Part shown: one piece after another, positions 8,390 to 18,225 of the stretch
Layout: each line of letters begins with the position of its first letter
Numbering within the stretch: position 1 is the stretch's first letter
Origin: Solobacterium sp.
GTDB lineage: Bacteria > Bacillota_I > Bacilli_A > Erysipelotrichales > Erysipelotrichaceae
DNA: 64,000 nucleotides
Direction: 5' to 3'
Assembly: GCA_017459725.1 (NCBI GenBank)
Contig: JAFUCL010000075.1
Span: forward strand, 102,116-166,115
Position numbers and translations under genes: made by a program
Notes under the pieces: generated by a model
Database searches by the model: none
Told to the model about the DNA's origin: nothing
Seen by the model: only the letters and a program-made list of their open reading frames with translations

Positions 8390-9854
8390 ACATGAAACCT
8401 CCTGCTTCCGCCGCAAACGGGAAAGCCATCAGCACCAGCAGCGCACAGAAAAGATACAGACAAAGACGCAGAACCGCCGGTTTCTTCAGCAGTCCTTCGC
8501 GCACATCCACGCCTCTTTCCTGCAGAAGACTGACCACAAACACAATTAACAGAGCCACCGCCGCAATCATGTAATTCTCTCGCCGGTAAGGAATCTGGTA
8601 AATCAGAATATCCCCGGCAAAGGCAGAGGCACGGAATCTGGTGAAGGTATTGCGCAGACAGATGAATGAATCACGCACATCGGTGATGGCATCAAAGTAC
8701 CAGCCGATATTGACAATAATGAAAGTACGCAGCGTACGGAACAGACGTATCCCCGCGCCCTTCTTCGGCAGGTTCACCTTCCTGTACAGAGGCGCCATAC
8801 AGTCACTGACGGCAATCACCAGACCGTTGAACAAGCCCCAGACCAGGAAATGCAGATCCGCCCCATGCCACAGACCGACCAGGAAGAATACGGCAATATT
8901 GGCAGCCCCTGCCGGCAGTGAACGTGACCACTGCATGCCGAACTTCCTGCGCAGATGCTGGGTCCATTTCCGCATGGGTTTGGACAGAGCCAGCGGATAG
9001 AACACATAATCCTTCATCCAGGCGCCGAGCGAAATGTGCCACCTGCGCCAGAAATCCGCAAGACTCACCGCAAAATACGGCTGCCGGAAGTTTTCACTCA
9101 TCTCTATGCCGAACAGCTCCGAAACACCCATGACCATATCAATGCCGCCGGAGAAATCCGTATACTGCTGAAAGGAATACACCAGAATACCGAACACAAC
9201 CACACATCCGGAAATATCCCCGTCCACCTGTGTGAAGATATGGGAAACGGTAGCTGCCAGCATATTCGCAACCGCATACTTCTTCAGCACACCGTAGCCG
9301 TACCGCATGAGACCTTTGCGGAAGAGCCGGCTGTCAAACTTACGGCTTCTGAAGAACTGCGGTGCCATGGCGCCGAAGCGGTTGATCGGTCCCTGCAATA
9401 ACTGCGGAAACCAGCTTAAAAACAGCAGGTATTTCCAGAAGCTTCCGGCCGCCTCCTGTTTCCCGTTGTATGTATCAAGGAGATAGGAAACGGACTGGAA
9501 TGTATAGTACGAAAGACCGAGCGGAATCACCCATCCCGACCAGCGTCTGAAAAGACCGGTATATTTAAACAAACCGAGAATCAGGAAATGCAGCAGAAGC
9601 ACTCCCACCATGACCCTTTTCTTATTCTCTGCGGAAACACCGGGTTCTGCGAAGATATGCGACGCACGGTAACATGCCGCCGAAACAGCCAGCAGAAAGA
9701 CCACATACGGAAGCCCTGCCCAGGTGTAAAAGAAAAGACTCGCGCACAGCAGGATCACCCACTGAAAACGCGGGAAGAGTTTTTCCGCCGCGTAATAACA
9801 GATCAGCACTGCCGCAAGAAACAGCAGAAACTGCATTGAATACAGCTCAGGCAT
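8376..9854 (-). CDS. MBOAT-family membrane O-acyltransferase (DltB-like)
   Basis: 492 aa, about eleven to twelve membrane segments. It has the two classic MBOAT signatures: DFWRRWHISLG (267-277) and GLWHGADLHF (327-336) with the catalytic His330. DltB and AlgI enzymes take an acyl group from a cytoplasmic carrier protein through a membrane funnel to an acceptor outside. Here the adjacent ACP and ligase would be the donor system and the SGNH protein the partner. The start codon shares a base with the stop of the hexapeptide acyltransferase (TAATG). It could be called AlgI-like as readily as DltB-like. Confidence 0.85.
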   Translation of the reverse strand: MPELYSMQFLLFLAAVLICYYAAEKLFPRFQWVILLCASLFFYTWAGLPYVVFLLAVSAACYRASHIFAEPGVSAENKKRVMVGVLLLHFLILGLFKYTGLFRRWSGWVIPLGLSYYTFQSVSYLLDTYNGKQEAAGSFWKYLLFLSWFPQLLQGPINRFGAMAPQFFRSRKFDSRLFRKGLMRYGYGVLKKYAVANMLAATVSHIFTQVDGDISGCVVVFGILVYSFQQYTDFSGGIDMVMGVSELFGIEMSENFRQPYFAVSLADFWRRWHISLGAWMKDYVFYPLALSKPMRKWTQHLRRKFGMQWSRSLPAGAANIAVFFLVGLWHGADLHFLVWGLFNGLVIAVSDCMAPLYRKVNLPKKGAGIRLFRTLRTFIIVNIGWYFDAITDVRDSFICLRNTFTRFRASAFAGDILIYQIPYRRENYMIAAVALLIVFVVSLLQERGVDVREGLLKKPAVLRLCLYLFCALLVLMAFPFAAEAGGFMYANF

Positions 9855-10378
9855 TATTCATCCTCCGGAAATCTGCGGCGGATCACCCTGGCCGGGTTGC
9901 CGGCTGCGATCGTATACGGAGGCACATCCTTTGTCACCACCGAACCGGCACCGACAACAGCACCTCTGCCGATTGTCACACCCTTGAGTATCACAGCATT
10001 GGCCCCAATCCAGTTATCCCCTTCAAAAACTACATCCTGATCATCTTCCGGACGCTTGTCCTCCGCCTTTACTTCATCCAGCAGTTTTCCCTTGATGTCC
10101 GTACGGTGATTGCCGGTCACGACCGTTACCCGCGGACCGAACATCACATGGTCACCGACGATGATCTTCGCAGCTGCGGAAAGAAACAAAGACTCGCTGC
10201 CGAAGGAAACGTGGCTGCCGACTTCCATGTTCTCATAGGAAAAGGTATTTCTGTATCCGGTGCTGACATCCTCACCGCATCTGGCAAAAAGCTGCTTAGC
10301 CCAGGCCGAGCGGATCTTCACACCGAGATTCCTGCATTTCCATCCTGCTTTATATAACAACTGTGCTGGTTTCATCAT
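9854..10378 (-). CDS. Left-handed beta-helix (hexapeptide) acyltransferase
   Basis: 174 aa. It shows hexapeptide repeats of the type [18 protein letters not shown] (about residues 125-150) and the usual NHRTDI and WIGANAVI stretches of the maltose/galactoside acetyltransferase (LbetaH, WcaF/Maa-like) family. Such enzymes are trimeric and acetylate sugars with acetyl-CoA. It overlaps the upstream glycosyltransferase by 4 bp and the MBOAT gene by one base. It probably O- or N-acetylates a sugar of the repeat unit in the cytoplasm. Confidence 0.85.
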   Translation of the reverse strand: MMKPAQLLYKAGWKCRNLGVKIRSAWAKQLFARCGEDVSTGYRNTFSYENMEVGSHVSFGSESLFLSAAAKIIVGDHVMFGPRVTVVTGNHRTDIKGKLLDEVKAEDKRPEDDQDVVFEGDNWIGANAVILKGVTIGRGAVVGAGSVVTKDVPPYTIAAGNPARVIRRRFPEDE

Positions 10379-11514
10379 ACTGACCTCAGATTATGCAGGA
10401 ATTCATCCACGGTCTCCGCATACCTGCGGTAATCGAACGCTTCGCAGGCCGTCTGTTTGGCACGCATCTGCATCGCCGTGATTTCCTGTCTTGATAATTG
10501 TAATACCTTTTCAATACATGCGGCTATGACTGCTTCATCCGTACTCTCTGCCACGACCGCATTGTCCATATCGTGCAGATACATGGCAAGATCGGAGGAA
10601 TAATTCAGAATCAGCGGAATGCCGCAGTTCATGCTTTCAACACATTTGGTCGGGAAACCCGCTTTGGCATACACTGCCTGTGCATCCCTGAAAAGAAACG
10701 TAAAGTCACACTGCTTCAGAATACGCAGGGTTTCCGCATGCGGCAGTCTTCCGTAGAACGTGCACAGCGATGCGGCTTCATCACCCAGCTGCGCCTGCTC
10801 GCGTGTCAGACCGACAAAATGAAACTCCGCCTTCCCTTCCAGCAGATCATGCGGCACACGTTCCAGGGCACGGAAAAGAAGATCCAGCCTGTCCTTGCGG
10901 CCCGGTGAACCCGCATAACCGAAACGCACCACATTGTTTGTACTGCGGTCCATAACGGTTTCCGTACTGTCGCACAGCACCGGAATGCGCACCGTATGGC
11001 AGTTCTTACCGCTGAAGTAATCATGGAGATACGAGGAAATGGAAATAATATCCACCGTCTCATCCAGCAGCACCCGGTTCTGGTAATCCTTTTTCTTAAA
11101 GCCGGAATCATCCGCCCCTCTGTCAAACTCTTCCGGTGAATACCACTCCACACAGTCATATACAAGACCGACATGATTCTGCCGGCAGTATTCCTTCACA
11201 TACACAAGCGAATCATTCTCAAGATCCGACGCAAACAGCACATCCGGCTTATCCATCCTTCCAAGCAGTTTGCGAAGACGCCTGGTATACAGCTTCATGC
11301 CAAGGTATCTTGCCGCCGCGGATGTTCCGTTGACCTTCAGTGATTTATACGGAATGCCGCCGTATTCCTTCTCTTCCAGATATCCCGTCTTTCCGTTGGA
11401 AAGAATATACACTTCATGTCCCAATTCTTTGCACAGCTTCGCGAACAGATATACACGATGGGCCATGGCTGTCTCCTCAGGATACAGCGCGGTTGTCAGA
11501 AACAGTATTCTCAT
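10375..11514 (-). CDS. Glycosyltransferase, GT4 type
   Basis: 379 aa, GT-B fold. N-terminal [20 protein letters not shown] is the acceptor-side loop. The C-terminal half reads [20 protein letters not shown] and [17 protein letters not shown], a divergent but recognisable nucleotide-sugar site. It is linked to both neighbours by 4-bp overlaps, so it belongs to the polysaccharide operon. Sugar specificity cannot be assigned. Confidence 0.8.
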   Translation of the reverse strand: MRILFLTTALYPEETAMAHRVYLFAKLCKELGHEVYILSNGKTGYLEEKEYGGIPYKSLKVNGTSAAARYLGMKLYTRRLRKLLGRMDKPDVLFASDLENDSLVYVKEYCRQNHVGLVYDCVEWYSPEEFDRGADDSGFKKKDYQNRVLLDETVDIISISSYLHDYFSGKNCHTVRIPVLCDSTETVMDRSTNNVVRFGYAGSPGRKDRLDLLFRALERVPHDLLEGKAEFHFVGLTREQAQLGDEAASLCTFYGRLPHAETLRILKQCDFTFLFRDAQAVYAKAGFPTKCVESMNCGIPLILNYSSDLAMYLHDMDNAVVAESTDEAVIAACIEKVLQLSRQEITAMQMRAKQTACEAFDYRRYAETVDEFLHNLRSV

Positions 11515-12791
11515 ATGTTCTCACCTGCCATTTCCCGATAGATCTTCACAAGATCCTCCGTATTCTCTGCCGGATCATACTGCACAGCAGCTCTTGCCTT
11601 CTCCCGTGCCGAAAGTGCATCCGCATCTTCACCCATTGTAAAGATCCGCTTCACACTCTCCGCCAGTGCTTTTACATCCGCAAACGGATACAGCAGGCCT
11701 TCCTTTTCGTGGCTCATAATCGAACGCATGCCGCCCACATCCGCCGCGCATACCGGTGTTCCCACAAGCAGTGCTTCACCGACGGAATTGGATGAATTCT
11801 CAATCGAAGACGGACATACGAATACATGAGTCAGCCGGTCTCTCTCAGCCATTTGTTCAGCATTCAGCGTGCCCAGGAAACGCACATGTTCACGCAGACC
11901 GTACCGGCGTATCATACGTCCGATATACTTCTGATAATACGTCTGATGCAGTGAAGCTTTGAAACCTGCGGCCAGGGGATCGCTTCCGGTCACATACAGC
12001 ACCGCATCCGGATACTCTTTCAGAATCAGCGGCATGGCCTCCAGCATCTTGTGGAATCCCTTCAGCGGATAATAGCCCTGTGAAACAAAGAGAGAATGCT
12101 TCTCACAGTCTTTGTAACACCATGCTTTTCCGTAAAACTCCGGTCTTAATGTTTCCTGGCAGTAATGATACTGCACATCCGGATTGATCCGCTTCGCTGC
12201 CGCCTTGTCCCAGTCCGTGCGGCCGATCACATGCTTCGCACCGGCAAGGGTTTTCTGTTCATAGACACCCCGCTGCCTGTACTCTTCCTGCTGGGCAAGG
12301 ATCGAATCATGCTTGATGAAGTCACGGAACGACTGCGCCCTGCATACAGCATCCGGCAGATCTGCCTTGAAGCAGTCCCCGGCAATCTCTGAAACCAATC
12401 CCTGAATACTGACGACCGTACGGTCACGGTATCCTTCCCTGATACATGCCTGCATCATCTCATACGAATACAGCCACTCGGTGCCGAAGATATGCACGAT
12501 ATCCGGTTCTTCACGGCGCAGAATCTCCGCAAACTTATCCGTTCTTCCTTCGCGCAGCTGCAGAGGACTGCTGAAATCCTCCGGGAAACCGCAGTAAGCA
12601 TATCTGCCGGTATTTCCTTCACACCATTCCGGACGCACCGTCTGTGGGAAGACAACACACAGTTCGTTGTTCTCCGTCTTCAGAAGACCTTCGGTAATGC
12701 CGATGATCCATCCGCCCGTTGCCGAAGCACCCGTACCGAGCTCTTTGGCAATCTCCGGCAGAATAATATTGCACAGAATCAGTATCTTCAT
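11511..12791 (-). CDS. Glycosyltransferase family 4 protein
   Basis: 426 aa from the ATG of MKILILCNIILPE; the longer frame adds eight residues without support and the chosen start gives the 4-bp overlap with the upstream gene. GT-B fold with a glycogen-synthase-like N-terminus (GGWIIGITEGLL), HIFGTEWLYSYEM, and C-terminal FVCPSSIENSSNSVGEALLV followed by GTPVCAADVGGM. The retaining GT4 acidic motif is present. It is part of the overlapping operon chain; donor and acceptor unknown. Confidence 0.85.
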   Translation of the reverse strand: MKILILCNIILPEIAKELGTGASATGGWIIGITEGLLKTENNELCVVFPQTVRPEWCEGNTGRYAYCGFPEDFSSPLQLREGRTDKFAEILRREEPDIVHIFGTEWLYSYEMMQACIREGYRDRTVVSIQGLVSEIAGDCFKADLPDAVCRAQSFRDFIKHDSILAQQEEYRQRGVYEQKTLAGAKHVIGRTDWDKAAAKRINPDVQYHYCQETLRPEFYGKAWCYKDCEKHSLFVSQGYYPLKGFHKMLEAMPLILKEYPDAVLYVTGSDPLAAGFKASLHQTYYQKYIGRMIRRYGLREHVRFLGTLNAEQMAERDRLTHVFVCPSSIENSSNSVGEALLVGTPVCAADVGGMRSIMSHEKEGLLYPFADVKALAESVKRIFTMGEDADALSAREKARAAVQYDPAENTEDLVKIYREMAGENI

Positions 12792-14356
12792 TTCCGTACC
12801 TCGTACAGAACACATCTGTCATTCTCAAACAGCACCGGGTATTTCTCATCCGCTGCCATACTGCGTATGCGCGCACCATCCTCATCGAATACGGAAACCA
12901 GTATATAGTCACCCTGTTTCCAGAGATCCTCTCCGGAATCACACCAGAACGGCTTCACATCGCACATCAGCTCCAGCAGTCTCGGCTTGAAGAAGTATAT
13001 CTCCGCCCCGGCCGGCACCGTTTCATCCACTGCTTTGTACATCTCCATCGCATCCGGTGAAAAAGCATAGTTTTCACGCTTGTCCGCACTGCGCATGTTC
13101 GGAATCAGGTACAGATCATACACCAGCATCACACCCAGCATTGAAATCAGAAAACCGCGCAGAGCCCTTCCCATTACCTCCGGCATATGCGCAGAGATAT
13201 GTCTGAGGGCTGCACAGGCATACAGCACAAAGAACGGAAACACAGGCAGCAGATACAGCACGCCCTGGAAGCCGTCAAACACCATCAGAACACCCATCAG
13301 CACCACCGCATAGAAAGCCGGGAACACATCCTCTTTCCGCCGCAGATACATCCCGTAAAAGGACAGCAGCAGGAAAGCAAGCGTCAGAAGATGCAGAATA
13401 ACCCGCCGCTCAAAATACCCGTACCAGTAATCGGTGAAGAACAGGCGGAAGACATTGAAATAGTCATGGAGATGGGTCAGGATCATCTGGATATCCAGCT
13501 TGAAATATCCCCCGTAGCCTCCCTGTGAAGGCAGCAGGATCTTCACGGCAAGATAAATGATGACAAAAACGGCATACGGAAGCGCTCTTACAAACAGATC
13601 CTTTTTGTTTATCTCTGCCCGCTTTGCCGCAAGATCAGCCGCATCATACAGAAACATACCCACAAAGAGTGCAAGTGCCAGTGTTCTCTGCAGCACCGCC
13701 GCCGAAGCCGCCAGCCCGAACAGCACCGCTTTCAGCACGGATCTGTCCCTGAGATACCGGTCCGCCGCATCTACGGTCAGCACCGAAAACAGCAGACACG
13801 GCAGATTCGACTGCACATCGTTGATGCACTGCAGATACACCTGGTTCATGCCGCAGAACATCGTGCATACAAACGCTGCCGGAGCCGGAAACCTTCTCTG
13901 CATGATCAAAGCGAGCACAAACACCGACAGAACCAGACAGATCATTTCCGCTCCCTTGAAGGCAGCGATATTGAAACCGAACAGTTTATATACCGGCAGA
14001 AGCAGCAGCGGTGTTCCCCACGGATATGTCACCGTGCCAAGTCCGAACCGGGAATGCGAATATATGAAGTTGCTGCGGGCTAGCCATTCTTCGGAAGTGC
14101 CTTCCGCAATCACCTGTGCCTGCCGGATATACTGGGCAAAATCATCACCCCATGTATGATTGTCTACCAGCAGCGGCAAAGCCAGCACCAGTGCAATCCC
14201 TGCCCAAAGCAGTGCATTCCGCAGCGGTCTGTCTCCGCAGAGCACTTTGGATACCCTGCCGGCAAGACGTCCCGGCCATGAAGAAAACAGGTACAGCAGC
14301 GTACCTGTCGCAAGCATGATATATACCAACGGCAGACTTCTCAGCACACTTCCCAT
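12788..14356 (-). CDS. Multi-pass glycosyltransferase, GT39/ArnT-like (GT-C)
   Basis: 522 aa with about eleven to twelve membrane segments. After the first segments a loop with HTWGDDFAQYIRQAQ (about residues 67-81) carries the paired acidic residues expected of GT-C enzymes that use polyprenyl-phosphate sugars. A soluble C-terminal part of about 100 residues (from AFSPDAMEMYKAVDETVPAG) lies outside the membrane. It would add a branch sugar on the outer face, possibly together with the GtrA protein at 20655. It overlaps the next gene by 4 bp. Confidence 0.7.
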   Translation of the reverse strand: MGSVLRSLPLVYIMLATGTLLYLFSSWPGRLAGRVSKVLCGDRPLRNALLWAGIALVLALPLLVDNHTWGDDFAQYIRQAQVIAEGTSEEWLARSNFIYSHSRFGLGTVTYPWGTPLLLLPVYKLFGFNIAAFKGAEMICLVLSVFVLALIMQRRFPAPAAFVCTMFCGMNQVYLQCINDVQSNLPCLLFSVLTVDAADRYLRDRSVLKAVLFGLAASAAVLQRTLALALFVGMFLYDAADLAAKRAEINKKDLFVRALPYAVFVIIYLAVKILLPSQGGYGGYFKLDIQMILTHLHDYFNVFRLFFTDYWYGYFERRVILHLLTLAFLLLSFYGMYLRRKEDVFPAFYAVVLMGVLMVFDGFQGVLYLLPVFPFFVLYACAALRHISAHMPEVMGRALRGFLISMLGVMLVYDLYLIPNMRSADKRENYAFSPDAMEMYKAVDETVPAGAEIYFFKPRLLELMCDVKPFWCDSGEDLWKQGDYILVSVFDEDGARIRSMAADEKYPVLFENDRCVLYEVRK

Positions 14357-14385
14357 TTCTTCGATGTTACTCCATGTGTATCATA

Positions 14386-15738
14386 TCATTTTTGACTGTT
14401 TCCTGTCTTCTCAGCCCCGATGCCAAGGCGCTGTGCAATCTTAATGATATTCTTGCGGACCAGCTCCTTCAGCAGCGGCCACTGCTTGAAACAGCCGAAA
14501 AAGATACGGTTATGCACCCGGGTTTCCCTGAACAGACAAGGTGCTATAAAGAAAACAACCAGATGCGTGGCAAGGGTCGCAAAAGCAGCACCGAAAGCAC
14601 CCCACCGGCGGATGAAGAACCAGTTCAGCACAATATCGGTCACCGCACCGATATAGACGAAATACTTAGCCTGTCTTTCATAATGTTCACTGATGATCCA
14701 TGTTGACCTCGCCGCATCCAGCAAAGCAAACATCGTTGACCACAGAACCACGTAGAAGATCGGAATCGTATTTTTAAACTGATCTCCGTACAGGAACATG
14801 ATCACCGGCCGCCCCAGCAGTGTACCGCCCAGGCACACAGCAAGACTCAGCAAAAGTATGCCAAGCAGTGAGAGCTGATACGTATCCAGGTATGCCTTCT
14901 CGCTGACCTTGCGGTTTTCCAGTATAACCGGCTGGGCAGAGGCAATGATGGATGTCGGAATCGTTTCCCAGATGCTGCAGAGCGTAACTGCGAGACTGTA
15001 GAAAGCAAGATTCTCGGAATTGATCATGGAACCGACCATCAGTCCGTCAACCTTGATGTATACGATGGAGCCGATGGAAGCTGCCACAAAATGCTTTGAA
15101 CGCGCCAGGATCCGCTTTGCAATATCCCTGTCAAAGCCGGGACGGAAGCCAGGATTCAGCCGGAAGAACACGATCACCATCAGGATCAGCGTCACCGTAT
15201 AGCGGATCGTATTGCCGTAGGAGAACGCAATCACATCGCCATGGTGAATGATGTGCCAGATGCGGTATCCGTTGAACACAATCAGGGAGAACATCGAAAT
15301 CCAGGTGAAGTACTTTGAAAGCAGTCTGGCCTGGAACCAGTAATTGAAGACATCGTAGATCTGCACCAGAATCATGGTCATCTGGATCAGTGTGGAGATC
15401 TGTATCACCCGGCTGTCCGGTTTCAGAATAAACACCGTCACCGCCGAAAGCATCATAAAAAACAGTGATGAAACAAGCCTGAGCACCAGCGCCGTACCGA
15501 TGGCCTTTTCCTCATTGTCCGGGTGCTGGATCAGCTCCGCAATCATGATATTGTTCATCCCGAGCTGGCTCACCGTATAGTACATCGTTACGATGTTCTC
15601 ACCGTACGTAAGATCACCGACACCCTGCGGCCCAAGTGTTCTTGCCACAAGCGGACCGACAATAAGCGCAAAGCCGATGCCGAACAGCTGCTGCAGAATC
15701 AGCCAGAATGTATTCTTTTTAAAACTTCCCAGCGCCAT
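14386..15738 (-). CDS. Wzx-type polysaccharide flippase (MOP superfamily)
   Basis: 450 aa, about twelve to fourteen membrane segments. The N-terminus (FKKNTFWLILQQLFGIGFAL) and LVARTLGPQGVGDLTYGE are characteristic of the polysaccharide transport family. It moves the undecaprenyl-linked repeat unit across the membrane for the EpsG-type polymerase at 27. It lies 4 bp after a glycosyltransferase gene and 29 bp before the GT39-like gene. A second flippase occurs at 46635 in a separate small cluster, so the strain may make two polymers. Confidence 0.85.
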   Translation of the reverse strand: MALGSFKKNTFWLILQQLFGIGFALIVGPLVARTLGPQGVGDLTYGENIVTMYYTVSQLGMNNIMIAELIQHPDNEEKAIGTALVLRLVSSLFFMMLSAVTVFILKPDSRVIQISTLIQMTMILVQIYDVFNYWFQARLLSKYFTWISMFSLIVFNGYRIWHIIHHGDVIAFSYGNTIRYTVTLILMVIVFFRLNPGFRPGFDRDIAKRILARSKHFVAASIGSIVYIKVDGLMVGSMINSENLAFYSLAVTLCSIWETIPTSIIASAQPVILENRKVSEKAYLDTYQLSLLGILLLSLAVCLGGTLLGRPVIMFLYGDQFKNTIPIFYVVLWSTMFALLDAARSTWIISEHYERQAKYFVYIGAVTDIVLNWFFIRRWGAFGAAFATLATHLVVFFIAPCLFRETRVHNRIFFGCFKQWPLLKELVRKNIIKIAQRLGIGAEKTGNSQK

Positions 15739-15742
15739 CCGA

Positions 15743-17059
15743 TCACCTGCGGTTTCCTGCCGCCGCTTTCAGCGCATCCAGCAGGATATCCTTCATCTTT
15801 CTGTCATTGTGCTTATCCCGGCCGATTTCAAAGGCACGTCTTCCGTATTCATCCAGTATCTCCGGATGTTCCGCAATCCGTTCCAGCTGTTCCCGGATTT
15901 CTTCTTCACTGCAGGCCGTCAGCGCACAGTCATTGCGGATCAGGTAGTCAATCGGCGCAATATCCCGCGGACCTGCCGCAAATATGCACTTGCCGGAGCG
16001 GAAATAGTCCGTCAGTTTCGTTGAAAAGGACAGTCTTGCCTTGTTCCGGTTCAGAACGTCCAGGGCTTCCGCAAACAGTACAATATCCGCTTCTTTCTGC
16101 ACATCTGCCACCTGTGTGGTCGGAATGCCGCCCATGAAATACGAAGTGCCCTCTGCCGTCAGTTCCTTCTCCTGCTTCTTTGTCAGCGGAATCTGGCTGT
16201 ACATGAACAGCTGTATCTTTGTCTCTTCACGGTTGATCTCTTTCAGGGCCTTTACGATCTTCGCAACGGTTTTGTCCCTGCCGATATAGAGATTGCCTGT
16301 ATAGACCATCTTAAGAGGTCGGTTATGCGCAGACGGTTCAAACACCGCCTTCTCATCAACCGGTATACCCTTGGTCAGCACCTGCACCGGCACACCGAAC
16401 ACATCGCGGTATTCATCCACCAGCTTCGGCGCAATCACCAGCAGTTCATCGCAGTACTGCATGATGTCATCAATGGAACGCTTCAGGAAAAAGCGCTGTA
16501 GGAGAAACAGCGGATTATACCATTCCGGCCTGTATGAGTAATTGTCATCGGCGTTGTAGGCAATTCCGCGCACTCCCGCCCTTTTGGCAATATACGACTG
16601 TATCCGGTTCAGATAGATATACGGATAGATCGGAAAGAAAATCACTTCGGGTTTGAATGAATCCACAAAATCATTCAGTTCCTTGCTCTTCCAGGACCCC
16701 ATTGCCCAGAGCAGATCCCGTGCAAAATAGAAGATCTTCCAGCGGTGATTCCGGAAAAAGCCGTAACGCTTCTTCTCCTCTGCCGCCCCTGCACTTTCCT
16801 TCTTTTCACCGGAACGGTGCGGCACTTCCTGTCCGCATTTAGCTCCCGGATGCAGAGCTGTATGCACAACGGCATTTTCGGATATCTGAAAAAACCTGTG
16901 ACATGCGTCTGTCTCAGGCAGTGACGCTTTTGTATACACAACGGCAATACGCTCGGGATCCCATTCCGCAAACAGATTCGGAATCGTATCATTCCCGGTA
17001 TCATCCCGCCAGGGATCGCTGCATACCACCATTACTTTCGGAAACTGCTTATCTTCCAT
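15743..17059 (-). CDS. Glycosyltransferase, GT-B fold
   Basis: 438 aa from the ATG preceded by AGGAG; a start five codons upstream is less well placed. It begins KVMVVCSDPWRDDTGNDTIP and has a charged insertion around residues 85-105 (EKKESAGAAEEKKRYGF). The C-terminal half has KMVYTGNLYIGRDKTVAKI and FSTKLTDYFRSGKCIFAAG, typical of GT4-like transferases with a weak acidic motif. It overlaps the upstream glycosyltransferase by 11 bp. Substrate unknown. Confidence 0.75.
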   Translation of the reverse strand: MEDKQFPKVMVVCSDPWRDDTGNDTIPNLFAEWDPERIAVVYTKASLPETDACHRFFQISENAVVHTALHPGAKCGQEVPHRSGEKKESAGAAEEKKRYGFFRNHRWKIFYFARDLLWAMGSWKSKELNDFVDSFKPEVIFFPIYPYIYLNRIQSYIAKRAGVRGIAYNADDNYSYRPEWYNPLFLLQRFFLKRSIDDIMQYCDELLVIAPKLVDEYRDVFGVPVQVLTKGIPVDEKAVFEPSAHNRPLKMVYTGNLYIGRDKTVAKIVKALKEINREETKIQLFMYSQIPLTKKQEKELTAEGTSYFMGGIPTTQVADVQKEADIVLFAEALDVLNRNKARLSFSTKLTDYFRSGKCIFAAGPRDIAPIDYLIRNDCALTACSEEEIREQLERIAEHPEILDEYGRRAFEIGRDKHNDRKMKDILLDALKAAAGNRR

Positions 17060-18158
17060 GACTGCTCCTATCATTGACGGCTATACCGGAAGACCCTTCA
17101 TAATATGCCTCCAGCATACGGATGTTTTCACGGATATCAAATACCGTACCGGCAATCGGATTTTCCCTGCTCTCACACTGTACGGCCTGAATCGCTTCCG
17201 CCCAGCGCTGTGCATCCTTTTCACCGATCGGCAGATGCTGCGCACGTGATGTTACATCCGCTTCCTGCGTCACCGCATCCGACATCAGACATACAAGCCC
17301 GCTCGCCTGCGCTTCGAGACTTACGACCGGAAACCCTTCCGAAAATGAAGGCAGCACAAACACATCAAAAGCGGAATAATACCGCCAGGCTTCATTGGTC
17401 CACCCGGTGATGATCACCCGGTCCCCAAGACCTTCATCCCGTACAGCCTTTTCAAACGCTTCTCTCTGATCGCCGTCCCCCACCAGCATGAACCGATACC
17501 TTGACGGCAGATGCTTCAGCACCTGCAGGATAAACGGCTGATTCTTTACGGCACTGATCATAGCGACCGTACCGATCAGGAAATCATCCTCCCCAATGCC
17601 GTACTGGTCACGGATACGGCTGCGCTCTTCTTGGGAATAGGCAAATTTCTCTGCCGGCACCGCATTGGGCAGCACATCAAACGGAAGATCACGGAAGAGA
17701 TATGCTCCGGCTTTGGCACTGCAGGCCAGCCGTCTGTTCGCGTATTTAGAGATCATCGCAAACATCACATTCCCGTACATCCTGTACACAAAGCTGTGCA
17801 CATAGTCATGGGATGAATGCGAATGTACGATTCTCTGCGGTACACCTGCGATTACCGCAAACTGCATCAGAAAGCCGCTGTTCAGGGAATTGCAGGCATG
17901 CAGAACATCATAGTGTTCTTTCTTCAGCAGCTGCACGATCTCACGTCTTGCCGTCAGATAATGCTTGCCGGGATCCGCACACAGGAAAACCTTACAGCCG
18001 TTCTCTTCAAAGAAAGAACGGTTGGTAAGGTCACTGCCGCTGTATACCAGGAGGTCAATCGAAAACCGTTCCCGGTCAACTGCGGAAACGTATTGCCTGA
18101 GCATACCGGTGATCCCGCCGCTGCCCAGTGAGCTGACTGCTATCAGAACCTTGATCAT
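17049..18158 (-). CDS. Glycosyltransferase family 4, EpsF-like
   Basis: 369 aa from an ATG with GGTGA close upstream; TTG at 18167 is the alternative. It begins MIKVLIAVSSLGSGGITGML and has HACNSLNSGFLMQFAVIAG then HSHSSHDYVH, the layout of EpsF/CapM-type transferases. The donor site reads FVLPSFSEGFPVVSLEAQAS. It is the first gene after a terminator hairpin behind the UMF1-like transporter, and I see no obvious promoter in the short gap, so it may depend on read-through. Confidence 0.85.
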   Translation of the reverse strand: MIKVLIAVSSLGSGGITGMLRQYVSAVDRERFSIDLLVYSGSDLTNRSFFEENGCKVFLCADPGKHYLTARREIVQLLKKEHYDVLHACNSLNSGFLMQFAVIAGVPQRIVHSHSSHDYVHSFVYRMYGNVMFAMISKYANRRLACSAKAGAYLFRDLPFDVLPNAVPAEKFAYSQEERSRIRDQYGIGEDDFLIGTVAMISAVKNQPFILQVLKHLPSRYRFMLVGDGDQREAFEKAVRDEGLGDRVIITGWTNEAWRYYSAFDVFVLPSFSEGFPVVSLEAQASGLVCLMSDAVTQEADVTSRAQHLPIGEKDAQRWAEAIQAVQCESRENPIAGTVFDIRENIRMLEAYYEGSSGIAVNDRSSHGR

Positions 18159-18179
18159 AATCACCAATAATCATATATG

Positions 18180-18207
18180 AAAAGCAGTGCCTCTGCACTG
18201 CTTTTCT
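18180..18207 (-). terminator. Terminator after the UMF1-like MFS gene
   Basis: A strong hairpin AAAGCAGTGC/GCACTGCTTT with a 4-nt loop is flanked by A and T runs on both sides. It can work in both directions but mainly serves the minus-strand MFS gene that ends at 18226. Confidence 0.75.
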
Positions 18208-18225
18208 GCCTCCCTGTCAGATGGC

